From Nanobdellota archaeon (GTDB lineage: Archaea; Nanobdellota; Nanobdellia; Pacearchaeales; GW2011-AR1), in NCBI GenBank assembly GCA_022709585.1, contig JAKLIN010000006.1, forward strand, positions 1 through 26,242: a stretch of 26,242 nt of DNA, read 5' to 3'. The position numbers were made by a program, and so were the translations under genes. Below, piece after piece: positions 15,365-22,800 of the stretch. A model generated the notes under the pieces. That model saw nothing but the letters and a program-made list of their open reading frames with translations. It made no database searches and had not been told where the DNA came from. Numbering within the stretch: the stretch's first letter is position 1; every line of letters begins with the position of its first letter.

Positions 15365-16141
15365 TTAGTCTCTTCTTTTCAATCTGGAACTAGAACTAGT
15401 TTTATCTGATTTTTCCAAAGAACGCTCTGTTAAATTCATTAACGGATTTAATGTCTTACTAAAAGATTCTTGCATCATAGACATCTCTTTTTTTATTGAT
15501 TCTAAAGTATTTCCATAAGAGCCAACTTTGTCTAAAATCGCAATTTGCAATTTGTCTAGCACAAAATCAATTCTCTTAACTCTTTCTGAAATGTAATCTA
15601 TCTTTGTTTGAGCAAGTGTTTTGAATTCTTCTAAATCCTCGATTTTCCTTTTTAGTTCTGCAGTTTTTTCCGCAACAACTTGCTGTGAAATATCAATAAG
15701 AGTTTCTGTATTTGTTCCAGGCATATATCCCCCATATCCTCCTTGAGCAGGAGCATAAGCTTCTGGAGCATAAGTTTCTTGTTGAGGTGCAGGCTCATAA
15801 ACTTCTCTTGGAGAATAATATTCTTGTTGTTGTTCGGCAGGAGGCTCGTACATTCTTGCAGGGATATATTCTGAAGGTGATTCTTCTGGAGAAGCAGGAG
15901 CTTCTGTTCTTCTGTCTGGAAGAGAATAAAATTGTTGAGAAGAAGCGTCTTCTGCATCATTTTGAGGGGGGATTAGTTCATTTCCTCCTCGTATTCCGCT
16001 TACTGCTGCTTTTATGCTTGCTTGATTTAATGCATCGCTGATTGATTTTGGAGAAACCCCTTGCTCTCTTAAATTATAAATTATATCCTCGTCATTCATT
16101 CCTTCGTCTCTCATTCTAGTCACTTGTTCTAATGTTCCCAT
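15365..16141 (-). CDS. Coiled-coil protein with N-terminal helical domain and Pro/Gln/Tyr-rich linker
   Basis: This 258-aa soluble protein has three parts. Residues 1-50 form a small helical domain with two D/S-x-x-I-x-x-x-L turns (MNDEDIIYNLREQGVSPKSI), like a UBA-type or helix-turn unit. Residues 55-145 are a low-complexity linker rich in Pro, Gln, Glu and Tyr. Residues 146-240 form a long amphipathic coiled coil (VVAEKTAELKRKIEDLEEF onwards). The basic tail ends in RLKRRD. No signal peptide or membrane helix is present. It starts directly after the stop of the upstream coiled-coil gene (0 nt gap). The place next to FlaI/FlaJ genes suggests a cytoplasmic scaffold role comparable to FlaC/D/E of archaella, which is inference. 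Confidence 0.75.
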   Translation of the reverse strand: MGTLEQVTRMRDEGMNDEDIIYNLREQGVSPKSISDALNQASIKAAVSGIRGGNELIPPQNDAEDASSQQFYSLPDRRTEAPASPEESPSEYIPARMYEPPAEQQQEYYSPREVYEPAPQQETYAPEAYAPAQGGYGGYMPGTNTETLIDISQQVVAEKTAELKRKIEDLEEFKTLAQTKIDYISERVKRIDFVLDKLQIAILDKVGSYGNTLESIKKEMSMMQESFSKTLNPLMNLTERSLEKSDKTSSSSRLKRRD

Positions 16142-16534
16142 TTAATTAACACCTCTTCTTTCTAATGGTTGAAACATTCTTGCTTGTTTAATTAATATTT
16201 CTAAGTCTTCCTTTCTGGCAAATCGCGAAATTTCTCCAGATAATGTTTCTAAAAAAGATACCATCCTGTTAATTTCTTGTTTAACGATTTCCATGTCTCT
16301 TTTCAAACTTAAAATGTCCTGTTTTGTTTTTTCACGGGATTCAATAAGATTTTTTCCTACTAAAATCAATTGATTCTTCAACGCTCTTTGTTTTTCTTCC
16401 AAATCTGCAAGCCCTACTCTAATTTCCTGCACATCTGGGAATTCTGTTTGCTTGTTCACCTTATTTAAAAAATGTTCAACTAGTTTAAAATTGTTTTGTT
16501 TGCTCTTGTTTAAACAATAAAGTTTTAAATTCAA
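16142..16534 (-). CDS. Small coiled-coil protein (start uncertain)
   Basis: This 130-aa maximal frame consists almost entirely of a coiled coil (VGLADLEEKQRALKNQL to RFARKEDLEILIKQARMF). No in-frame ATG precedes the coiled coil. The longest reading starts at TTG 16534; in-frame GTG codons at 16459 and 16429 are alternatives that match the beginning of the structured part. An out-of-frame ATG at 16538 opens only a 17-codon frame, so a single-base error or a real frameshift near the 5' end is possible. The gene is divergent from the secretion ATPase gene, with 16 nt between the outer start codons, and abuts the 258-aa coiled-coil gene. It probably forms a complex with that protein. Confidence 0.65.
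   Translation of the reverse strand: MNLKLYCLNKSKQNNFKLVEHFLNKVNKQTEFPDVQEIRVGLADLEEKQRALKNQLILVGKNLIESREKTKQDILSLKRDMEIVKQEINRMVSFLETLSGEISRFARKEDLEILIKQARMFQPLERRGVN
16522..16530 (+). promoter_or_regulatory. TATA box for the secretion ATPase gene
   Basis: The sequence gttttaaat is centred 25 nt before the ATG at 16551, inside the 5' end of the divergent coiled-coil frame. If that gene really starts at TTG 16534, the two genes overlap each other's promoters. Confidence 0.45.
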
Positions 16535-16550
16535 ACATCTTAAAGTATTT

Positions 16551-18833
16551 ATGGAATTCGGTGGAGAAACGCCTCTGTATTCTCATCAAATTAGAAGAGA
16601 GGGAGGAGAAGATGTTTTGTATGTGAATTATTTAGGCGCGCCCTTTGTTCCAGATTTGGCAGGCTCTGCTGAAGTAATGGAAAGAACAATGGACGCTTTA
16701 ATAGAAAACCCAAATGTTTCCAGAATTGTTTTTGTTCAGCAAAAGAATTATAATTACGATTTCAAGGAAACCTCTTTTCTTTTGGAATTAGCCCAGCTTT
16801 ATGTTTACTTAATTAAGCAAGAACAAATTTTATCTCCAGAAAAATTATCCGCTATGCAAGAACAAGTTTATTCTCAAAGATACAATCAACTGTTCTCTTT
16901 TTTATATCTCTTAAAAAGAGACCCAATCTTAGCTTATTTGAATCTTGAAGATTTAATTGTTCAAGCGAAAGTAATCTTTGAAAGAATTGAAAAAGAAAAT
17001 CAATCCTCCCAGGGAAATTATATACGGCTTCTTGAAAAAATTTTTAACTTTTTAGAATCCACTAAATTTGTCAGAGAATTTAAGCCTCATGTTCAAAATT
17101 ATGTAAAAGGGACTAGGGATATTTATTACAAAATTTTCAAGCCAGATGTTATTCCTAACTTTACTTTCACCCGTCTGGTTTCTGAGCTTCCTGAAGACGC
17201 AGAAATAGTCGACCAGTATCAAATTTCAGGGGGAGAATATGATGAATCTTTAGTCACAATTTTAAGAAATCAAAATGATTCCAAACTAATTTATCATTTA
17301 GTGCCTCCGGAAAACACTCTTAGCGAACCCCAAAATCTTCTTTTGAATTTAGCTAAAAATGTTTTAATTGAGCATCAGCCAAGAGCAGAAGAGTTTACAG
17401 ACACAGAAAGAACAAGGCATGTTTTCTTTAATATTTCTCGAGATTTACTTCAAGATTTAGCGCAAACTAAAAAGATTTCTTTGAAGTATTCTGATTTAAA
17501 CAAATTGGCAACAATCCTCGTCAGGCACACAATCGGATTCGGAGTCATCGAAGTTCTGCTTCAAGATAAAAAGATTCAGGATATTGTTTTGAATGCGCCA
17601 ATTCCTTTAACTAAAATTTTCTTAAGGCATCAGGATTATGAAGAATGCTCTACGAATGTTCTTCCTAGCCAAGAAGAAGTTGATTCTTGGGCAGCTAAAT
17701 TCAGAATGATTTCTGGAAGGCCTTTAGACGAAGCAAATCCCATTTTAGATACTCAACTGGAAATTGACAAACTCAGAGCTAGAATTGCAATTGTTCAGCA
17801 GCCCCTTTCTCCTTCGGGAATTTCTTATGCAATTAGAAAGCATAGAGAAGAGCCTTGGACACTTCCCCTTTTTATTAAAAATAGAACATTGAATGCGTTT
17901 GCCGCAGGCTTGCTTAGTTTTCTTATTGATGGGGCCAGAACAATGCTTATTGCAGGAACAAGAAGTTCGGGTAAAACTTCTTTGCTTGGAAGCTTAATGC
18001 TAGAGATTCTGCCTAAAACAAGAATTATTGTTATTGAAGATTCATTGGAGCTTCCTTTAGATGCTTTAAGAAAATTAAATTACGATGTGCTTAGAATGAA
18101 AGTGCGTTCTGCATTGCTTAAATCTACAACAGAAGTATCTGCTTCAGATGGAATTAGAACTAGCTTAAGACTTGGAGATTCCTCTTTAATTATTGGTGAA
18201 GTTAGAAGCGCAGAAGCAAAAGCTCTTTATGAAGCAATGAGAATTGGTGCACTTGCAAATGTTGTAGCAGGAACAATTCATGGAGCTTCTCCTTATGATG
18301 TTTTTGACAGAGTTGTAAATGATTTGAATGTTCCAACAACAAGTTTCAAAGCAACAGACATTATTGTCGTTACAAATCCGATTAAGTCTGCAGATGGACT
18401 TTCTTCTAAAAAAAGAGTCTTGCTTGTAACAGAAGTCAGAAAGCACTGGACAAAAGACCCTCTCCTTGAAAAAGGATTTGTTGATTTGTTGAGATACAAT
18501 GTTGAAAAAGACGAGCTCGAGCCAACAGAAGATTTGATTAATGGAGATAGTGAAATAATAAAGAATATTGCATCGAGTGTTAAGGGCTGGGCGGGAAATT
18601 GGGATGCGGTTTATGATAATATCCTTTTGAGAGCTAAAATAAAACAGGAAATTGTGAATGTTGCTGAAATAACAGGCAATGAAAAATTGCTTGAAGCTAA
18701 ATTTAATGTTCTTGCCAATCAGGTTTTCCATAGAATTTCCAGCGAGGTTAGAGAGGAATTTGGACTTCCTTATTCCGACAAAGTTTTCCCTCTCTGGCAA
18801 AAATGGCTTAATGAAGAAATAAAGAAAAACTAA
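16551..18833 (+). CDS. FlaI/TadA/VirB11-type secretion ATPase (archaeal type IV pilus or archaellum motor)
   Basis: The C-terminal half of this 760-aa protein is a secretion ATPase. It has Walker A GTRSSGKT (469-476), the Asp-box IIVIEDSLELP, Walker B SLIIGEVR (545-552) and the His-box GTIHG (about 573-577). The subfamily feature GALANVVAGTIHGASPYDVFDRV is also present. Such hexamers drive assembly of pili or archaella at the cytoplasmic face of the membrane together with a FlaJ-like platform, encoded here at 19156-21333. The N-terminal half (1-350) is long and divergent; the linker LATILVRHTIGFG (about 321-333) leads into the ATPase N-domain. Archaellar FlaI is near 550 aa, so about 200 residues are extra. 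Leaderless start ATG 16551 fits the TATA box. Confidence 0.92.
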   Translation: MEFGGETPLYSHQIRREGGEDVLYVNYLGAPFVPDLAGSAEVMERTMDALIENPNVSRIVFVQQKNYNYDFKETSFLLELAQLYVYLIKQEQILSPEKLSAMQEQVYSQRYNQLFSFLYLLKRDPILAYLNLEDLIVQAKVIFERIEKENQSSQGNYIRLLEKIFNFLESTKFVREFKPHVQNYVKGTRDIYYKIFKPDVIPNFTFTRLVSELPEDAEIVDQYQISGGEYDESLVTILRNQNDSKLIYHLVPPENTLSEPQNLLLNLAKNVLIEHQPRAEEFTDTERTRHVFFNISRDLLQDLAQTKKISLKYSDLNKLATILVRHTIGFGVIEVLLQDKKIQDIVLNAPIPLTKIFLRHQDYEECSTNVLPSQEEVDSWAAKFRMISGRPLDEANPILDTQLEIDKLRARIAIVQQPLSPSGISYAIRKHREEPWTLPLFIKNRTLNAFAAGLLSFLIDGARTMLIAGTRSSGKTSLLGSLMLEILPKTRIIVIEDSLELPLDALRKLNYDVLRMKVRSALLKSTTEVSASDGIRTSLRLGDSSLIIGEVRSAEAKALYEAMRIGALANVVAGTIHGASPYDVFDRVVNDLNVPTTSFKATDIIVVTNPIKSADGLSSKKRVLLVTEVRKHWTKDPLLEKGFVDLLRYNVEKDELEPTEDLINGDSEIIKNIASSVKGWAGNWDAVYDNILLRAKIKQEIVNVAEITGNEKLLEAKFNVLANQVFHRISSEVREEFGLPYSDKVFPLWQKWLNEEIKKN

Positions 18834-18851
18834 TCTTAAATTATAGGAAAC

Positions 18852-18860
18852 TTTATATAT
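18852..18860 (+). promoter_or_regulatory. TATA box for the 72-aa membrane protein gene
   Basis: The sequence tttatatat is centred 25 nt before the ATG at 18881. Confidence 0.5.
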
Positions 18861-18880
18861 TTCTTTGGATTTTTTCAAGT

Positions 18881-19099
18881 ATGAAACCCAATAAGAAAAA
18901 AAGATTGGATAAATCTTTAGTACTGGCTTGGCTCGCAATAATCAGCTATGTCATCGCTTTGATTTTCATTTCTGTAAGTATCACAGGAAATGTTGTTGGA
19001 AATTCCAGTGTTCCAGACAATTCAAGAACAATTAGCGTTGGAACATTCTTTTTAGGACTTTGTTTTAGCTTTTTCTATTTCAGAACAAAGAAGAGATAG
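18881..19099 (+). CDS. Small two-helix membrane protein with ITGNVVG loop
   Basis: This 72-aa protein begins with a basic stretch (KPNKKKRLDK), followed by a helix (about 12-34), a short external loop SITGNVVGNSS, a second helix (about 50-68) and a basic end RTKKR. It matches no family I know. The ITGNVVG loop recalls GRVTGQIV at the end of the subtilase at 2-3862. It sits between the secretion ATPase and platform genes and has its own TATA box, so it is probably real and may belong to the machine. Confidence 0.65.
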   Translation: MKPNKKKRLDKSLVLAWLAIISYVIALIFISVSITGNVVGNSSVPDNSRTISVGTFFLGLCFSFFYFRTKKR

Positions 19100-19108
19100 C
19101 TACAAAGA

Positions 19109-19117
19109 TTTATTAAT
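19109..19117 (+). promoter_or_regulatory. TATA box for the platform gene, with downstream ribosome binding site
   Basis: The sequence tttattaat lies about 43 nt before the ATG at 19156, leaving a leader of roughly 18 nt that contains GAGGT at 19145-19149, six nt before the start. This contrasts with the leaderless neighbours. The same 9-base element precedes the pilin-like genes at 21399 and 23700. Confidence 0.45.
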
Positions 19118-19155
19118 TGTTTTTACATTTTTTAGAACATTAAAGAGGTAGTTAA

Positions 19156-21333
19156 ATGTCCACTCCAAATCATAATTCCCCTAATGTTGATGAAATTCTT
19201 AAGAGATATGGGAGAAAAATTGAGAAGCAAATAAATTCTTCTTCTGCGCAAGTTTCTTCAGTTATTCAGAATAGCAATTACAGCAAAGTTTATTCCAAGT
19301 TTAAGGGTGAAATGGCTCCGGAATGGTCTCGATATGAAAAATGGTGTCACAGCTTGGGAAATATAGTCAAAGTAACTGTTTCAAAAAAAGATGATAAGGC
19401 TATTCGAAAACATTTGGAAATCGCCCACTTAGATGTTGAACCCTGGCAAGCAGCAACTTTGAGCTTGATGGTTTTCATTTCTGTTTTCTTTCTAGGAATT
19501 TTAACTTCTTTGGCTACTTTTTTGATTAATGGAGATTTTCCTGTATCCTTTTTCTTCTTGAGCGTAGTAACTTCTCTTTTTTTGTATTATTATGTTGGAG
19601 GTTTTCCTGAAAGATTTGCCAACAAATGGAGATTGAAAGCCTCTTCTCAGATGGTTCCCGCAATTCTCTATGTAGTTGTTTATATGAGGCATACACCTAA
19701 TCTGGAAAAAGCAATAGCTTTCGCTTCAGAGCACTTGGATTACCCTCTTTCTTTAGATTTAAAAAAAGTTTTTTATGATGTAGAAATCGGGAGATATTCA
19801 ACAATCAAAGAAAGTTTAGATGAATACTTGGAAGTGTGGAGAGATTATTCCCCTGAATTTATTGAGGCTTTTCATTTAATTGAAAGCAGTTTATTTGAGC
19901 CTAGCAATGATAGAAGAATTGCAATTTTGGAAAAAGGAATTCAGGTTGTTTTAGACGGAGTTTATGAAAGAATGCTTAAGTTTGTTCATGAAGTGAGAAG
20001 CCCGATACAGAATACTTACATGCTTGGAACAGTTCTTCCTGTTTTAGGATTAGCTTTGCTTCCTTTAGCTTCGGTTATGGTTCCAAATTCTATTAAAGCA
20101 AATCAAGTGTTTATGCTTTACAATATTATTATTCCTTTTCTAGCTTTCTTTTTAATGAGCAAATACATGATGATGCGTCCAGGAGGATATGGTGAGACAA
20201 GTTTGCTGGAAAGAAATCCTCTTTACAAAACTTTCAATGACAATAAGCATTATGTGAAAGCATTTTTGATAGCTTTTCCTTTAATCTTTCTAGGATTGCT
20301 GCCTCTGATATTCCAATTTACACCTCTGCCAGAATGGTTGGGAATTCAAAAAGATTTCACTCTTGCTCAAATGCATTTAGGAAAATCTGAAACAGAATAC
20401 TTTTTTGGATTCAGTCAGAATGACGAAGGAAAATTAACAGGCCCATTTGGAATTGGTTCTGCTTTATTGGGAATGTTTCTGCCTCTGGGAGTCGCTTTGT
20501 TTTTTTCTATTTCTTACAAATCAAAAACTAAAGAAATGATTATTGAAAGAAAACGAACCAGAGAACTGGAAAAGGAGTTTAACAGTTCTTTGTTTCAATT
20601 AGGCAATCGACTTGGAAATGGAATCCCTCTTGAACTTGTTTTTGGAAGAGTAGCCGAATCTTCTAAAGGATTGAAAACTGAAGATTTTTTCAAAAAAGTA
20701 AGTCATAATATTCAAAATTTAGGAATGAGTGTTGAAAGAGCTTTATTTGATTTGAAACAAGGCGCTTTGAATTATTATCCTTCTGAGATGATTTCCACCA
20801 GTATGAAAGTTTTAGTTGAAGCTGCTAAAAAAGGATTAACAATTGCTGCAGTTAGCTTAATGAGTATTTCAGAATATGTAAAAAATATAGGAAAAATCAA
20901 TGATAGGCTTAGGGATATGCTTGCTGAAACAGTTTCAGATATGAAAAGTAATATGACTTTCTTGACTCCTTTGCTTGCAGGAGTTGTTGTGGGTTTGGCA
21001 ACAATGATTTCTGCGATTTTAGGCAAGGTAAGCATTATGAGCAATTTAACTGGTGAAGAATTATCTGGAATGGGTTCGGTTTTAGAAATGTTGAATGTAA
21101 ATAACATCATTCCTCCCTATTATTTACAAATTGCAATTGGAATTTATTTAATTCAAATTATCTTTATTTTGACAGACACTTTAGTTGTAATTGATGCAGG
21201 AGAAGATAAATTGGAAAAAGTTAACAAAATTGGAAGAAATTTGAGTTCTGGAATAATATTCTATTTTATTGTAGCTTTCTTTTCAACAATTGTTCTTTGG
21301 GTTTTAGCTTCTTCAGTTTTATCAACAATGTAA
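19156..21333 (+). CDS. FlaJ/TadC-type membrane platform protein (two T2SSF domains)
   Basis: This 725-aa polytopic protein begins with a soluble N-terminus (1-95). Two helices follow at about 98-123 and 129-147, then a first cytoplasmic helical domain (about 160-285) containing MVPAILYVVVYMRHTPNLE (166-184) and ESSLFEPSNDRRIAILEKG. More helices follow. A second cytoplasmic helical domain (about 475-590) starts RTRELEKEFNSSLFQLGNRL and contains GMSVERALFDLKQGA, with C-terminal helices after it. The double F-domain layout is that of FlaJ and archaeal TadC, the inner-membrane partner of the FlaI ATPase. It follows the ATPase and mini-protein genes on the same strand. It is larger than archaellar FlaJ (about 550 aa). 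The partner pilins are very likely the small proteins encoded immediately downstream. Confidence 0.88.
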   Translation: MSTPNHNSPNVDEILKRYGRKIEKQINSSSAQVSSVIQNSNYSKVYSKFKGEMAPEWSRYEKWCHSLGNIVKVTVSKKDDKAIRKHLEIAHLDVEPWQAATLSLMVFISVFFLGILTSLATFLINGDFPVSFFFLSVVTSLFLYYYVGGFPERFANKWRLKASSQMVPAILYVVVYMRHTPNLEKAIAFASEHLDYPLSLDLKKVFYDVEIGRYSTIKESLDEYLEVWRDYSPEFIEAFHLIESSLFEPSNDRRIAILEKGIQVVLDGVYERMLKFVHEVRSPIQNTYMLGTVLPVLGLALLPLASVMVPNSIKANQVFMLYNIIIPFLAFFLMSKYMMMRPGGYGETSLLERNPLYKTFNDNKHYVKAFLIAFPLIFLGLLPLIFQFTPLPEWLGIQKDFTLAQMHLGKSETEYFFGFSQNDEGKLTGPFGIGSALLGMFLPLGVALFFSISYKSKTKEMIIERKRTRELEKEFNSSLFQLGNRLGNGIPLELVFGRVAESSKGLKTEDFFKKVSHNIQNLGMSVERALFDLKQGALNYYPSEMISTSMKVLVEAAKKGLTIAAVSLMSISEYVKNIGKINDRLRDMLAETVSDMKSNMTFLTPLLAGVVVGLATMISAILGKVSIMSNLTGEELSGMGSVLEMLNVNNIIPPYYLQIAIGIYLIQIIFILTDTLVVIDAGEDKLEKVNKIGRNLSSGIIFYFIVAFFSTIVLWVLASSVLSTM

Positions 21334-21369
21334 ATCAGCAATGCAACTTGCTTGTTTTTGTTGAAAACC

Positions 21370-21378
21370 TTTATTAAT
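21370..21378 (+). promoter_or_regulatory. TATA box for the first pilin-like operon
   Basis: The sequence tttattaat is centred 25 nt before the ATG at 21399 and is identical to the elements upstream of 19156 and 23700. Confidence 0.5.
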
Positions 21379-21398
21379 CTGTTAATTTTATTAATAAG

Positions 21399-21551
21399 AT
21401 GAAGAAAAGAGGCATTGTTCCGGCATATATAATCTATATTTTAATTGCTTTAGCTATTCTTTTACTTGTATCGCTTTCAATTGGCATGATGAGAGAATCT
21501 GGGCTTGATTGGATTGGAAAAATAAAAGGAGCGTTTAATGGATTAGGATGA
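21399..21551 (+). CDS. 50-aa pilin-like mini-protein
   Basis: This short gene has the reading MKKRGIVPAYIIYILIALA, then more hydrophobic residues (helix about 8-29), and a hydrophilic tail ending GAFNGLG. The KKRG followed by a helix matches a class III (prepilin) signal peptide with a five-residue leader. Its stop overlaps the next ATG by 4 nt (ATGA), typical of translational coupling. The TATA box is 25 nt upstream. With so little ectodomain it could be a tiny pilin core subunit or simply an anchor peptide. Confidence 0.7.
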   Translation: MKKRGIVPAYIIYILIALAILLLVSLSIGMMRESGLDWIGKIKGAFNGLG

Positions 21552-22186
21552 GCGAATTAGCAATTGATCAAACAACGAAATTTATCCTGTTTATTTTGGT
21601 TTTCGCAATCGTTATTGGGTTTGCAGGTTATTTTTTTGTAACTCGTGTTTTTCCTTTTTTTCAAGGATTCATCTTTCCAGAAGATACAGAAAAGGAAATT
21701 GATTTAACCACCCCTGAAATTCCTCCTGAAGAGATCCCAAAATCTGACCCCGAGATTAAATATGTTTTTTTAGATATATCTTTTACTCCCAATCCTATTA
21801 ATACGCTAGGCGTTCAATCTATTTCGAATTTAAGAGCTAACTGTAACGTTTATTCTTTAGAGAATTCTCCAAAGATTAACTGTGGAAAAGAGATACCTTC
21901 TGGGTTTAGATACAATCAATGTAGTGCAAAATACCCCCAGGGTTCTAAGGTAATTTTAAAAATAGCTTGTGATAATCAAAAACTTTCGCAGGTTCAACTT
22001 CCTTCAACAGATGGATTTACTTTTGTTCCTTATTTTATTGATTGGTATCTGGATTCACGAAGCACTAAAAAAACAATATGTTCAGGAGATGCAAATCTTC
22101 CCGAGGGCAACATTTGTGAATTCACATTAAGTGAATATTCTAAACTAACAATTAAAGAATCTAGCCTCATAAGTCCCTCTCCATGA
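21548..22186 (+). CDS. Single-anchor membrane protein with six-cysteine ectodomain
   Basis: This 212-aa protein has one N-terminal helix (about 11-36) and no charged KKG leader, unlike its neighbours. A Pro/Glu-rich linker (about 45-68) follows, then a beta-rich external domain (70-212) with six Cys (RANC, INC, NQC, IAC, TIC and NIC contexts), consistent with three disulfides. Overlaps of 4 nt at both ends couple it to the genes on each side. I recognise no family. It is likely an accessory surface subunit of the pilus-like machine. Confidence 0.8.
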   Translation: MSELAIDQTTKFILFILVFAIVIGFAGYFFVTRVFPFFQGFIFPEDTEKEIDLTTPEIPPEEIPKSDPEIKYVFLDISFTPNPINTLGVQSISNLRANCNVYSLENSPKINCGKEIPSGFRYNQCSAKYPQGSKVILKIACDNQKLSQVQLPSTDGFTFVPYFIDWYLDSRSTKKTICSGDANLPEGNICEFTLSEYSKLTIKESSLISPSP

Positions 22187-22695
22187 AAAACAAAAAAGGA
22201 TTTTTTTTAGCAGAAGAAACGATTAAGATAATAACTTCTGCAGTTGTTATCCTGGGATTGGTAGCACTTCTCGTAGCAATTTATTTTGGAATTGCTTCTG
22301 GCAATCGTTTGAAACTATCTCAAGCAAAAGATTCTATTCAATTTTTTGAAAATCGTCTTAAATCTGGAGCTGAACAGATAGAGTTAATCAGCCCGACTAA
22401 ATGGTGTTTGGTCCAATGGCCAGGGCCAGATAATACTGAAGTTCCTACTCAATGCTCAAACAAAAGATGGGAATCTTGTTTTTGCATACAAAAAACTAGA
22501 ACAGATACTAACTCTCCTGGCGCATGTGTGGAAAATAATCAAGGGTATGTTTTAGGCGAGATTCAAGATTTTCACATAGCCACCACGATTATTTCCGCTC
22601 CTCAGGCAAGTCTTAAAGTCCGTTCAGTTTGTATAGACTCCCCAATTATTTTAGATATAAATTTAGATAAAACTATAACCTTACACAAACAGTAA
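22183..22695 (+). CDS. Pilin-like protein with class III signal peptide and six cysteines
   Basis: This 170-aa protein begins MKNKKGFFLAEETIKIITS. The leader is six residues ending KKG, and a Glu stands at +5 after the predicted cleavage, the position conserved in mature type IV pilins. The helix runs to about 40 and the ectodomain has six Cys (KWC, TQC, ESCFC, GAC, SVC). It overlaps the preceding gene by 4 nt and is followed after 1 nt by a 33-aa gene. It is the most pilin-like member of the cluster. No wider homology is recognised. Confidence 0.82.
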   Translation: MKNKKGFFLAEETIKIITSAVVILGLVALLVAIYFGIASGNRLKLSQAKDSIQFFENRLKSGAEQIELISPTKWCLVQWPGPDNTEVPTQCSNKRWESCFCIQKTRTDTNSPGACVENNQGYVLGEIQDFHIATTIISAPQASLKVRSVCIDSPIILDINLDKTITLHKQ

Positions 22696-22696
22696 A

Positions 22697-22798
22697 ATGG
22701 AATTAGAAATTTTAATGAAATATTTGACTTGGATTATTTTTTTCGGAGTAATTTTGTTTGGAGCTTACTCTTTACTTAATCGAATTGGAGTTTTATAA
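22697..22798 (+). CDS. 33-aa single-helix membrane peptide
   Basis: The short frame MELEILMKYLTWIIFFGVIL continues to RIGVL, forming one transmembrane helix (about 9-28). It fills the gap between two pilin-like genes exactly, with 1 nt before and 2 nt after, which argues for a real coding gene. It has no KKG leader. Possible roles are an assembly peptide or a translational-coupling leader. Confidence 0.55.
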   Translation: MELEILMKYLTWIIFFGVILFGAYSLLNRIGVL

Positions 22799-22800
22799 AA

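Noticed and set aside
15652..16041. Open frames on both strands through the linker of the 258-aa coiled-coil protein
   Set aside because: They are Leu- and Gln-rich products of the low-complexity linker codons read in other frames, with no promoter or domain.
18186..18938. A 250-codon open frame on the minus strand across the ATPase 3' end
   Set aside because: It is fully antisense to a well-supported ATPase coding region and has Cys/Asn/Phe-rich composition unlike any real protein here.
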